In this document: in pieces, positions 27,986 to 35,899 of the stretch | Layout of the letters: the number at the start of each line of letters is the position of its first letter | Numbering within the stretch: the first letter of the stretch is position 1 | NCBI GenBank assembly: GCA_028278035.1 | Contig: JANQFC010000026.1 | Span: 1 to 64,000, forward strand | Origin: Chlamydiales bacterium | Lineage (GTDB): Bacteria; Chlamydiota; Chlamydiia; Chlamydiales; SM23-39 | Direction: 5' to 3' | Length of the DNA: 64,000 nt | Translations under genes and position numbers: made by a program | Notes under the pieces: model-generated | Databases searched by the model: none | What the model was told of the DNA's origin: nothing | Seen by the model: only the letters and a program-made list of their open reading frames with translations

Positions 27986-28423
27986 TTATCCTTTTGGTTT
28001 TGGTTTTTTACCTTCAACAGGAGAGGGTTCTTTTCTAACAAATCTATCTATAAAATCTAAAGCGATTCCCGCTAGCTTTTTAATGCCTTTGTCATCGGAC
28101 TTCATAGAGTCTTCCAGCATATTTTCGCCTTTAGGCATATCGTTTATTGTCATTGAAAGAGTAATTCCTAAAAATGTTTTTGCCATTTCATTTTTCGGGT
28201 CTTCTTTTAGTACTTCTTCAAAGTATTTTTGAGCTCTGTCAAGCTCTAATTTGTGTAGGTGCAAATATCCTTTTCCAATTTTGATCAAAGGATTTTTATG
28301 GTCTAAGACTTCAGCTGCTTTTAAAAGTTTATTAGCAGAATCTTCATCTAATTGGTTGATCGCAATAAATGCTGATTCTAAAAGCATTAAAAAATCTTGT
28401 TTGTATTTATCAAGTTTTTTCAT
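27986..28423 (-). CDS. cdsG: T3SS needle chaperone CdsG (TPR protein)
   Basis: 145 residues. There are about three TPR-like helix pairs (AFIAINQLDEDSANKLLKAA, PLIKIGKGYLHLHKLELDRA, YFEEVLKEDPKNEMAKTFLG), the usual fold of YscG-type needle chaperones, although the family is usually slightly shorter (~115 residues). With CdsE it should cap the C-terminal helix of the needle protein CdsF in the cytoplasm. It lies 24 bp downstream of cdsF. Confidence 0.85.
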   Translation of the reverse strand: MKKLDKYKQDFLMLLESAFIAINQLDEDSANKLLKAAEVLDHKNPLIKIGKGYLHLHKLELDRAQKYFEEVLKEDPKNEMAKTFLGITLSMTINDMPKGENMLEDSMKSDDKGIKKLAGIALDFIDRFVRKEPSPVEGKKPKPKG

Positions 28424-28447
28424 TTTTTTTCCTTAAGTTAAATTAAC

Positions 28448-28693
28448 TTATTGTGATTTTTGGTTACGTACAGCTTGGTTGATAACAGAGTTTACCTGAC
28501 TTATCATGTTTGAGATAGATTCACCCATTTGTGTAACCTGGCTCATTGAGAACTGCACAAGCAAAAACTTTCCGGGGGTTGCCTGACATATAGAACTTGC
28601 TAAAGCTCTAACTTGGCTTATTACCTGCTTTTGTTTTGCTATGTAGTTTCTTATCAATGTGCTTAAGGACATTGTCCCTCTCCAGTCTAACAT
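28448..28693 (-). CDS. cdsF: T3SS needle subunit CdsF (SctF)
   Basis: 81 residues, matching needle-protein length. Predicted helix-loop-helix: the first helix is around TLIRNYIAKQKQVISQVRAL, followed by the loop CQATPGKF and a second helix SQVTQMGESISNMISQVNSV, then a polar C-terminal tail. The needle P-x-x/PGKF turn position fits the family's PxxP/PSDP loop. Its neighbours CdsE and CdsG are the expected co-chaperones. Confidence 0.87.
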   Translation of the reverse strand: MLDWRGTMSLSTLIRNYIAKQKQVISQVRALASSICQATPGKFLLVQFSMSQVTQMGESISNMISQVNSVINQAVRNQKSQ

Positions 28694-28711
28694 TTTATTG
28701 CTCCCGTATTT

Positions 28712-28945
28712 TTATGATTTTTGAATTTTTTTAAGAACTTTTAAAAGAGCTGTATATCCTTGCAGCAATACTCCCATTTTATCAAGTTCCTCTTTGCTTC
28801 CGCCCTCTTTTAAATCAGCTTTAATTGAACTAATATGTTTTTCAATTTTGTCGAACATTTCTTTTGCTTTAGCTGGACTTTCTTTTATATCGATTTCCAA
28901 ATCGAAATCGAACTTTTCATGAGGGGATTTTTCTAATCCGAACAT
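28712..28945 (-). CDS. cdsE: T3SS needle co-chaperone CdsE
   Basis: 77 residues, acidic and helical (KEMFDKIEKHISSIKADLKE, LQGYTALLKVLKKIQKS). Size, charge and the position between cdsD and cdsF match YscE-like co-chaperones, which together with the TPR chaperone hold the needle subunit monomeric before export. The N-terminal 20 residues (LEKSPHEKFDFDLEI) are probably disordered. Confidence 0.83.
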   Translation of the reverse strand: MFGLEKSPHEKFDFDLEIDIKESPAKAKEMFDKIEKHISSIKADLKEGGSKEELDKMGVLLQGYTALLKVLKKIQKS

Positions 28946-28959
28946 AGTGTCTCCTTTTT

Positions 28960-30657
28960 TTACCGGCTATAATTTATTTTATATTTTAATTCATCTTTTT
29001 CAAGAAGAATTTCATCGGGGGTAATAGATGTTATTTGCATCCCATCTAGAAGCCCTCCAAGTGATACTATTTTACCATTGGCTACAACACTGAAATTTTC
29101 ACCATCGTATTTTGCATAGCCAGTAATTTTATATTTATTCGATAAATCTATTCGTGCTGCGCTGGCAGAAGAGGGAATAGCTAAGTTTTTGACAAAGTGT
29201 ATCCCTTCTGTTTTTTTAAACTCCGTAATTAATCTTTCCAAGTCTTTTTCTTCTTTTTTATTGTATCTGCCGGCTAGAACTAGTTCTCCGGCAATTATTT
29301 CAAATGTAATGCCAGACATATTTTGAGCTGCAAGCTGCGATGCTATCTGTGCTTGCAGTACTTCTTCTATTACTACTTTATTTTGCAATTTATCTATGTA
29401 TGGGAAATTAGAATTTATATAGTCTGTAAGCTCTTCAGCAGTTTTAGGATCTGCCACATATCCCGATATTACAAAAATTCCGGCTTTTGGAGAATGCAGG
29501 CTTACACTTCTAAATGCTTCTATTTCATTTAAGACATTGTTAAAGTCTTTCCACACAAACTCGTCTACAATTACATTGTCTTCAATATCATTTATGTAAG
29601 TTAATTGATCTAAATCATACATCAGCTCTTGTTTATCGATAGAAGTAAGTACGTGCCCTGTCAAGAACAAAGAGGCTGAGGAAGGATTGTAGGAAAATTC
29701 CAGATCTTCATATTTTTCCAATGCATTTTGTATTGCTTCTTTCGGTTCTTTTTCCGCTATTTCAATTTCGTGAGATTTAAAAAGTCCGAAAAAGCTTATG
29801 AAAATTACGAAAATAATAATTGTAATTGATCCTGCAAAGATTAAATGTCTGGTCGGTATAAACTGTTTTTTCCAAACAGATACTTTTTTTTCTTCTTTTT
29901 CTTCTGCTTCTTCTTCCACTTCAAACGTAGGGGCTGGAGAGTATATGGTTTCTTCAGCTGCTTCTTTTGAGACAATTAAAAAAGTAGTAGTACCGACTGT
30001 TATTAAGTCCTGATGTGTTATCTGGGTTTTTTCAATAACAGGTGTATTGTTGATGTATGTTCCGTTTTTAGATTTTAAATCTTCTATAAAAATATTGCCG
30101 TCCGCGTCGGCTGAGATCTTTGTATTTTGCTTTGAAACACTTAAATCTGTAAAAATAATATCTGCCTGATTGGGATCTTTGCCGATGATGTATTCTTTTG
30201 ATTTTTCTATGCCGAATTCAGCTCCTGCATTCGGCCCGGATATTACTTTTAGAACAAAAGGAGTGTCGCTTGTCATTGTTGGAAATGATATTTCAGGCTC
30301 TTCATATATAGTTTCGTATTCTTGTTTTTCTTCTTTTTTTATTTCTTTGTGTTTTACTTCTTTTTCACTTTCACCGGTAAATAAAAAGATGTTGTCACCG
30401 ATTTTAACTTTATCATTTTCTTCAAGAAGATATTCATCAATTACAGAGTCATTTACTTCCGTCGGATTTGTAGTAGATAGGTTTTTTATGAATATTCCTT
30501 CATCAGTTTTATATAAATGAGCATGTTTTCTAGATACTGAAGTATCTTCCAATAAAAAATTCGTTTGGTCGGGGTCTCTTCCTATTATCCAGTCTTTCCC
30601 CTTATCAAGATCTAAAACTAAATCTCTTAAGGGACCTTCTTGTGCAATTAATTTCAT
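28960..30657 (-). CDS. cdsD: T3SS inner-membrane ring protein CdsD (SctD) with two FHA domains
   Basis: 565 residues. Cytoplasmic FHA domain 1 (~20-90; WIIGRDPDQTN, TSVSRKHAHLY) and FHA domain 2 (~145-225; YIIGKDPNQADIIFTDLSVS, KSKNGTYINNTPV) precede a single membrane helix (~273-293, LIFAGSITIIIFVIFISFFG). The periplasmic part (~300-565) contains ring-building BON/YscD-like modules (LFLTGHVLTSIDKQELMYDL, FVISGYVADPKTAEELTDYI, LVLAGRYNKKEEKDLERLI). Chlamydial CdsD is unusual in having two FHA domains that bind phosphothreonine; the kinase of this cluster is the obvious partner. At 565 residues it is shorter than the ~830 I recall for C. trachomatis. Confidence 0.92.
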   Translation of the reverse strand: MKLIAQEGPLRDLVLDLDKGKDWIIGRDPDQTNFLLEDTSVSRKHAHLYKTDEGIFIKNLSTTNPTEVNDSVIDEYLLEENDKVKIGDNIFLFTGESEKEVKHKEIKKEEKQEYETIYEEPEISFPTMTSDTPFVLKVISGPNAGAEFGIEKSKEYIIGKDPNQADIIFTDLSVSKQNTKISADADGNIFIEDLKSKNGTYINNTPVIEKTQITHQDLITVGTTTFLIVSKEAAEETIYSPAPTFEVEEEAEEKEEKKVSVWKKQFIPTRHLIFAGSITIIIFVIFISFFGLFKSHEIEIAEKEPKEAIQNALEKYEDLEFSYNPSSASLFLTGHVLTSIDKQELMYDLDQLTYINDIEDNVIVDEFVWKDFNNVLNEIEAFRSVSLHSPKAGIFVISGYVADPKTAEELTDYINSNFPYIDKLQNKVVIEEVLQAQIASQLAAQNMSGITFEIIAGELVLAGRYNKKEEKDLERLITEFKKTEGIHFVKNLAIPSSASAARIDLSNKYKITGYAKYDGENFSVVANGKIVSLGGLLDGMQITSITPDEILLEKDELKYKINYSR

Positions 30658-30664
30658 ACTTTGC

Positions 30665-31072
30665 CTATTTTATAATATTTTGCTCTATTTGTTTTTTGTG
30701 ATTTTCAATTTCGTTTCTATAGTAAATAACAAAATTCACAAAATCTTCCAAACTTTCTTTAAACTCATCATACTTTACTTCATAAGATAACGCGCGTGTA
30801 AGAGTCAAGTTTTTTTCTTCTTCATCTACTCCGATTTTTGATCCGTCAGTGCCCTGATATAGAAAATTTGCTTTCATCAGGTAAATAATTAGATCTTCTT
30901 TTTTTGCTTCCGGCAGAGGATCAATTACCGCATGAAATATCAGTTTGGGCTCATAGTTATAAATCACCACATTTAAATCATCATTGATCTGTACTGAGTA
31001 GCTTTTGTCTTTTTCGTTTTTTATGACCTTGAAATTCAGGTCTTTTTCAAGCTCTTTTACTATTTTTTCCAT
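30665..31072 (-). CDS. CesT-like T3SS chaperone (CT663-like)
   Basis: 135 residues from ATG 31072, which has AAGGAG five bases upstream; the in-frame ATG at 31096 lacks one. The pattern of N-terminal helix, central beta strands (YSVQINDDLNVVIYNYEPKLIFHAVI), helix (KEDLIIYLMKANFLYQGTDGSKIG), strands (LTLTRALSYEV) and C-terminal helix matches class I T3SS chaperones. It is the first gene of the long minus-strand T3SS operon, 8 bp upstream of cdsD, as CT663 is in Chlamydia. Its client is unknown; the orphan operon just upstream on the other strand is an attractive candidate. Confidence 0.82.
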   Translation of the reverse strand: MEKIVKELEKDLNFKVIKNEKDKSYSVQINDDLNVVIYNYEPKLIFHAVIDPLPEAKKEDLIIYLMKANFLYQGTDGSKIGVDEEEKNLTLTRALSYEVKYDEFKESLEDFVNFVIYYRNEIENHKKQIEQNIIK

Positions 31073-31146
31073 ACTATCTCCTTGACCTATAACCATTTTG
31101 ATGATTTTTTTTATATATGAAAAGGAAAAAATATACTTGTCTTTTT

Positions 31147-31317
31147 AAGTGGCTTATAATAAGTTACTTATAAAATAAATAAGTTTTTGATAATCAGTTG
31201 TTTATGTATTACGTTTATCTACTTTACTATCAGCCGTTTATGAAATAGTTTTAAAATTCCTTTAAATATTATTAATAATTCCTTAATTATTTTTTTATTG
31301 CTTAAGTTGTTTATAAA
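31147..31317. repeat. Five degenerate copies of a 14-bp motif in the divergent T3SS promoter region
   Basis: Copies at 31147-31160, 31161-31174, 31195-31208, 31231-31244 and 31304-31317, all on the plus strand, with consensus MAGTNRYTTATRA. The first two are directly tandem. They lie in the 369-bp gap between the divergent T3SS core operon and the orphan operon and could be binding sites for a regulator controlling both. The region is AT-rich, so chance contributes. Apart from these and the promoter, the gap shows no gene. Confidence 0.45.
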
Positions 31318-31363
31318 TAGGTTTTTAAGCTAAAGATTTCGTTAAGATAATGTAAATAAAATA

Positions 31364-31392
31364 TTGACAAACATTAAATATTTTACTATAAT
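31364..31392 (+). promoter_or_regulatory. Consensus sigma-70-type promoter of the orphan/translocator operon
   Basis: TTGACA at 31364-31369 and TATAAT at 31387-31392, separated by exactly 17 bp, both perfect consensus. Transcription would start near 31399, giving a leader of ~43 nt before ATG 31442. Such a perfect match suggests strong expression of the genes that follow. Confidence 0.8.
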
Positions 31393-31441
31393 GGTGATTG
31401 GAGACATAGATTAATTTAATAAGAAATAAAAGGGCAAGAAT

Positions 31442-32746
31442 ATGACTAACAAGGTAAACAATTACTCAATAGAAGCTTCTAAGAAATTAGATAGCTCTAT
31501 TGCTAATATAGATTCCCGAAAGACAGGGAAGGGATCAGGTGCAGGTTCTGCTTCTGTATTCTATTTTTTAGCTCAGGCTATGCAGAACAAGTTGGACTCG
31601 ACTAATCAATGTTTTGCTAACAACTCTAAGTACGAAAGGGATAAAGAGATAATTGAACAGGCGATGAATAATATTAAAGACTTAGATGAATCTAAGGCTA
31701 TATTAGACTATTTAATTAAAACAACAGGAGTTGGAAGTGATGTTAGGCTTCAAGGTTGGTTAATGTCGCTTCGAGATACAGTGCAAGGCTTAATCAATAA
31801 GAAAAAAGAGGCTATTAAAGAATTAAAAGATGCTATCGCAAAACTTGCAAAAGACGAAGACTTGGCAAGAGGTGTTGAAGCCGAGATCAAGAAGATAGAA
31901 GCGGCTATTAAGAAAGATAAAGATTTGATTAATGACTATAAACACGATGCTTCGAAAAGGCATTGGTACGATCCTAAAAAAGCTTGGGATGGTATGAAGA
32001 TCTTAGCTTTAGAAGTTGCGATCGAAGACATGGAAGAATGTAAAGGTGGATTGGAAATAGTCAAGGATATATTGCAGTTTAGTATAGTAAAGGATCTTGC
32101 TGGGGTTGGTAATGCTAAAAAAGAGAATGAAGAAATTCTTAAAGATGTCCAAAAACGAAGAGATAAAATAAAAAACGAAATTAACAAATTAAAAAATAAG
32201 AAAAATAAAACAATTGTAGATCAAATTATATTGGTGAATCTTGAAATGAGTTTGGTGTTTGTAGAGCATTTTATTGTACAGCAAAAAGCTGGTATGAAGC
32301 TCAATGATAAAACGAATAATTGGCTTGCTAATGCTGATAAATGGATGAAAAAGAATTGGATAGAGCCTCTTCAGAAAAGAATTAAGCAAATAGGAAATGA
32401 GAAGCATGATAAATGGTATACTTTCTACGAGTTTTTTGGAGCGGAAATAGCTGATGGTATAGGTAAACTTGTAGATGGAACATTTAATGACATTCATTTC
32501 TTAATGAATATGAGTGATAGGGTAATAAGAAAAGATAATGCAAATATCGATACATATAGAGCTAAAGTTGCTGGTGAAAACAACTTAGGAGAAGCGATTA
32601 CTCATAATGAAGCTAGACAAGGAGCGATAGAAGCTCAAAAAGTACTTGAGCAGGACCAAAGGGTAAGAGCTGACTTAAAAGTAGCGATGGGACATTTGAA
32701 GAACCTAGAAAAATCATTTACTCAAATAGTAGAAGTAAGAGCTTAA
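31442..32746 (+). CDS. Helical orphan protein, first gene of putative T3SS translocator/substrate operon
   Basis: 434 residues, hydrophilic, with no membrane segment. After a Gly/Ser-rich stretch (TGKGSGAGSASVFYFLAQAM) the protein is mostly long charged helices and coiled coil (AIAKLAKDEDLARGVEAEIK, KRRDKIKNEINKLKNKKNK). The C-terminus is an amphipathic helix with a short tail (MGHLKNLEKSFTQIVEVRA). There is no signal peptide, as expected for a T3SS substrate. I do not recognise the family; the layout is reminiscent of hydrophilic tip or effector proteins. It is the first gene behind a perfect promoter and faces away from the T3SS core operon. Confidence 0.75.
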   Translation: MTNKVNNYSIEASKKLDSSIANIDSRKTGKGSGAGSASVFYFLAQAMQNKLDSTNQCFANNSKYERDKEIIEQAMNNIKDLDESKAILDYLIKTTGVGSDVRLQGWLMSLRDTVQGLINKKKEAIKELKDAIAKLAKDEDLARGVEAEIKKIEAAIKKDKDLINDYKHDASKRHWYDPKKAWDGMKILALEVAIEDMEECKGGLEIVKDILQFSIVKDLAGVGNAKKENEEILKDVQKRRDKIKNEINKLKNKKNKTIVDQIILVNLEMSLVFVEHFIVQQKAGMKLNDKTNNWLANADKWMKKNWIEPLQKRIKQIGNEKHDKWYTFYEFFGAEIADGIGKLVDGTFNDIHFLMNMSDRVIRKDNANIDTYRAKVAGENNLGEAITHNEARQGAIEAQKVLEQDQRVRADLKVAMGHLKNLEKSFTQIVEVRA

Positions 32747-32753
32747 ATAAAAA

Positions 32754-32774
32754 CGGGCATTTTTAAAATGCCCG
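32754..32774 (+). terminator. Perfect GC-tipped hairpin between operon genes 1 and 2
   Basis: CGGGCATTTTTAAAATGCCCG is a 21-nt palindrome located 8 bp after the stop of the first orphan gene and 36 bp before the next start. It lacks a T run downstream (followed by CATATT), so it is more likely an mRNA-stabilising or partially terminating element that sets the ratio of gene 1 to the rest. Confidence 0.6.
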
Positions 32775-32809
32775 CATATTAATAAAAACAAGAGAGAGGA
32801 AAAAATAAA

Positions 32810-33226
32810 ATGGTTAAGTTAAAAGAAGAACTTCCAAACTTCTTAGACTTCTTCGATCAAGAAGATGATGTAAAAGTAGAGAAGTTTGAAGAAGCTATAA
32901 ATGAGGCAATGAAGTTTTCTGAGATCATGCAGGACAAAGCAGCTAATGGAAGTGAAGAAGAAAAAAAACAAATACAGGAATACTTGGATGATATGAGAGC
33001 TAAATTAGAAGAAGAAAAAAACAAGCTGTTTGAAAAGATTGGTATATCGCAAGAAGAATTAAAGGCATTTATTGAGAACAAGGATAATTTTACAGAAGAA
33101 GAATGGCAGTCGATGCAGCAGGTAAAACAGTATGTTAAAGATCAAGCAGAAGACGCTTTAAAAGTTAATAATAATACAGTTAAGCCTAAAAGAAGAAAAG
33201 CTAAGGCTAACTGGATACAAAGTTAA
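32810..33226 (+). CDS. Small acidic coiled-coil protein of the orphan operon
   Basis: 138 residues, strongly acidic and helical (EAINEAMKFSEIMQDKAANG, YLDDMRAKLEEEKNKLFEKI), ending with a basic tail (KPKRRKAKANWIQS). There is no membrane segment or cysteine. A good Shine-Dalgarno (GAGAGGAAAAA) precedes ATG 32810. The size and acidity could suit a chaperone for the neighbouring hydrophobic proteins, although the usual LcrH/SycD TPR pattern is not visible. I do not recognise it. Confidence 0.68.
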   Translation: MVKLKEELPNFLDFFDQEDDVKVEKFEEAINEAMKFSEIMQDKAANGSEEEKKQIQEYLDDMRAKLEEEKNKLFEKIGISQEELKAFIENKDNFTEEEWQSMQQVKQYVKDQAEDALKVNNNTVKPKRRKAKANWIQS

Positions 33227-33247
33227 TAAAAAAAAGAGGTATTTTTT

Positions 33248-34171
33248 ATGGAACATGCAATTATGCAAAATTTAACTCAGTCAATTCCTGAGACTAAAAA
33301 ATCAGATAATGGGATGAAGGGTTTATGGGCAGATTTGATATTGTCGCATTTAAATATTAACCCGAATGATGTTAAAAAATATAGTTATGCATACTTAGTG
33401 ATGCTTGTGATGAACAAGATCGGTATTGAGAGATCTTCTCAGATCTTGAAAGCGATCGCTGACGTACAAAAGATTTTGGACAAGGTAGTAAACGACTTAT
33501 CTAAATTAGAAGACTTACTTGCCGAGCTTGCCCAGCTTAGGGGTAAAGGTAAGAATGGTGAGGCTACTGAATCTCAGATCGACCATTGGTTACACGATAA
33601 AGGCCCGGATGGAGTTTCTAATGCTGAAAAAATGAAAAAACTTTGGAGTGAAGTATATAAGAAAGATCCTAATGATAAACATGGTTTGTCTTTAATACAG
33701 CAGCTTCATAATGCGTTAAACAACCCGTTTTATAAGCAGGGTACAGGTACTGCATTTAATTCGACTAAAGACTTGGATGGTCCTGATGGTCCTTTCAGTC
33801 AAAATGCTTGGAGTGATGGAACCCACTCTTTCCAGGATTTCTTGGACGGTAAATGGACATGGGACCCAAATACTCCGGAAGGTCATAAAATGGAAATCGA
33901 GTTTAACAAGATAGTATGGAACGTGTATAACAACTCGTTTTTACACAATACAGATACCGATAAAGGTAATACATATAACGACGATATTGGTAACGCTAAA
34001 AACGCTACTGAAACAGCTAAACAGATGGACAACGGTCTATCTACAACAGAGTCTACTGATATGTCTATGTATTCTCAGAACTTAACATCGGATATACAGA
34101 TTGCTCAACAGGTAATACAGGCAGCTCAAAAAGAGATTAGTACAATAGTATCACATCAAAGGGCTCAATAA
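33248..34171 (+). CDS. Orphan protein of the T3SS-linked operon, helical ends with Asp/Asn-rich middle
   Basis: 307 residues. The N-terminal ~100 residues are helical with a hydrophobic patch (YAYLVMLVMNKIGIERSSQI). The middle (~110-240) is rich in Asp, Gly, Asn and Trp (LHDKGPDGVSNAEKMKKLW, GKWTWDPNTPEGHKMEIEF), suggesting a distinct folded insert. The C-terminus returns to amphipathic helix (SDIQIAQQVIQAAQKEISTI). A helical bundle interrupted by a globular domain is the architecture of needle-tip proteins such as LcrV or SipD. That comparison is structural intuition, not homology. It lies 21 bp after the previous gene. Confidence 0.72.
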   Translation: MEHAIMQNLTQSIPETKKSDNGMKGLWADLILSHLNINPNDVKKYSYAYLVMLVMNKIGIERSSQILKAIADVQKILDKVVNDLSKLEDLLAELAQLRGKGKNGEATESQIDHWLHDKGPDGVSNAEKMKKLWSEVYKKDPNDKHGLSLIQQLHNALNNPFYKQGTGTAFNSTKDLDGPDGPFSQNAWSDGTHSFQDFLDGKWTWDPNTPEGHKMEIEFNKIVWNVYNNSFLHNTDTDKGNTYNDDIGNAKNATETAKQMDNGLSTTESTDMSMYSQNLTSDIQIAQQVIQAAQKEISTIVSHQRAQ

Positions 34172-34207
34172 TAAAAATATTAAATAATAATAAACAGGGA
34201 GAAAAAT

Positions 34208-35308
34208 ATGATAACAGCATTAAAAGCAGAAAATAGCGGACAATCGCCAAATGTTTCTGCATGTAAATGCGCAGCTTTACAAGAAAAAAGTTTTGTAAAT
34301 AGCATGCTAAATAAATGGAATTCCCTTAGCTCAAAAGAGCAGGATGATTTGTATAAAAAAGCGGTTTTATTAGGCTCTTTTTATACAGGAAAAGCGACAG
34401 CTAAAGAGCATAAAGAAATATTAAATATAATGATGATAATTAATGAAGCTTTTAACAAGTCTATGGACACAAACTCTTTAGATCAGTTGTGTCAGTCTAA
34501 ATGGGTAGATGCGTCTAACTCGTTTTTGGAGCTAGCCCAAAAGGCCTTAAGAGAAAACTTTAGTAAAGAAAGTGATATTACAGGATCAAAAGCAAGTGGT
34601 GGTTCTTGGCAGTTCTGGCTTATACTAGGAGTAATTATTGCAGGGGTGATATTAGCGCCGGAATTAATGGAATTAATGCCGGAGGCTGAAGCAGGTGCCG
34701 CAGCTGCCGATGGAGGAGCTGCTTCATTAGCTGAAACAGGAGCTGGTGCTGGTGCAACAGATGGTGCAGCGGCTACAGTATCGAATACTGCAACAACAGC
34801 TGCAGATGATGCGGCTGCATCTTCTGAGGTGGGTACTACAACAGAGGCCGGAACTCAAACTACAAATGCAGCGACTCAAACTACAGAAAATCAAGCCGCA
34901 GCTGCAGCCCGACAAGAACAAAATCTTTCTAAATTAGAAAAAGAGAAAGGCTTTTTTGGTAGAATGGGTTCTCAAGCTGCAAAAAAAGGCGGTAAATTCT
35001 GGTGGAAAAGAGCAGGAAGTGCTTTAATGCGAGGTGGTATGGCTGGTGGTGCTGGGTTTATGATTGGTCCGCGCATACCTGGAGTTGAAAAATATGCTCC
35101 TCGTTCAGCAGGACAGCCGGATCAGGGCAAACTTGTTCAGGCTCAGACAAAAGACCAGATAATTACAGGGATAACTAATAAAATGAACAACGATATTCAA
35201 ACATCTACAAAAAGGATGTCCGACGATAGCCAGGGTATTCAGCAGGATGCTGGGTATATACAGCAAGCGATAAACGAACTTGGTCAAGCAATGCAGATAA
35301 GAGTGTAA
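34208..35308 (+). CDS. Putative T3SS translocator-like protein with membrane helix and Ala/Thr-rich linker
   Basis: 366 residues. The N-terminal ~130 residues are helical with two early cysteines (ACKCAAL). One strong hydrophobic helix follows (FWLILGVIIAGVILAPELM, ~138-157). Next is an ~80-residue Ala/Thr/Glu/Gly-rich low-complexity stretch encoded by GCA/ACA-rich repeats. A second weaker hydrophobic patch (SALMRGGMAGGAGFMIGP) and a C-terminal amphipathic helix (DAGYIQQAINELGQAMQIRV) complete it. No Sec signal peptide is present. Membrane-inserting segments plus coiled coil without a signal peptide is typical of YopB/CopB-type translocators, but I cannot show homology. Confidence 0.7.
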   Translation: MITALKAENSGQSPNVSACKCAALQEKSFVNSMLNKWNSLSSKEQDDLYKKAVLLGSFYTGKATAKEHKEILNIMMIINEAFNKSMDTNSLDQLCQSKWVDASNSFLELAQKALRENFSKESDITGSKASGGSWQFWLILGVIIAGVILAPELMELMPEAEAGAAAADGGAASLAETGAGAGATDGAAATVSNTATTAADDAAASSEVGTTTEAGTQTTNAATQTTENQAAAAARQEQNLSKLEKEKGFFGRMGSQAAKKGGKFWWKRAGSALMRGGMAGGAGFMIGPRIPGVEKYAPRSAGQPDQGKLVQAQTKDQIITGITNKMNNDIQTSTKRMSDDSQGIQQDAGYIQQAINELGQAMQIRV

Positions 35309-35319
35309 GGAGAAATAAA

Positions 35320-35883
35320 ATGGAAAATATTAAACCGGTTATTAGTTCAAAACCGCATGAAAATAACGGTGTAAGTACTGCTTTTTTAATCGAAAAGATT
35401 GGAAAGTGTCTTGGTAAAGAAGCAGTACTTATGGTTACTTTGTCGGATATTATGAACAACCTAAATGATAATATGCTTGCTGCTACTAAAAATATAGGTA
35501 AGCTGGGAAGTACTTTAGCAACATCTGTAAAATACGGTGATCTTGCTAATTCAATTATGACATGTGTATTTTTAGTTTCCATGTTAGGAATACCTCTCAG
35601 TGATAAGTTTGCAAGTATGTTGCAAGGGTCTTTCTTACCAAAAGCTATAAGTAGTGTTGGATTAGTGCAGGCATACACAGGAATGCAGTCAGCTACAGCG
35701 AGAAGTGGAATGGAAAAATTAAAAGGTTATGAAAACCTGCAAAGGCAGGAACTTGATCTGCAAAGTGATCAGTACAGCGTGTCTTCAGATACCGAGCATG
35801 CAATAACAAAAGCTGCAAAACAAATAATAGAATCTGATTACGCTGCACAAAATGGAGACTTATATTTTTTATATAATAATTAA
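35320..35883 (+). CDS. Small orphan protein with one hydrophobic segment, translocator operon
   Basis: 187 residues, starting 12 bp after the previous stop with a TAAGGAG ribosome site. Helical N-terminal half, one hydrophobic stretch (LANSIMTCVFLVSMLGIPLS, ~75-95), then a helical C-terminus (MEKLKGYENLQRQELDLQSD). There is no signal peptide. The layout, one membrane segment flanked by helices, resembles minor translocators or Inc-like substrates. It is not recognised as a named family. Confidence 0.68.
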   Translation: MENIKPVISSKPHENNGVSTAFLIEKIGKCLGKEAVLMVTLSDIMNNLNDNMLAATKNIGKLGSTLATSVKYGDLANSIMTCVFLVSMLGIPLSDKFASMLQGSFLPKAISSVGLVQAYTGMQSATARSGMEKLKGYENLQRQELDLQSDQYSVSSDTEHAITKAAKQIIESDYAAQNGDLYFLYNN

Positions 35884-35899
35884 TTAATAGGAGAATAAA

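Noticed and set aside
34800..34920. Two overlapping frames in the Ala/Thr-rich part of the 366-residue protein gene
   Set aside because: Low-complexity GCA/ACA-rich DNA opens several frames; the long frame with Shine-Dalgarno and operon spacing is the real one.
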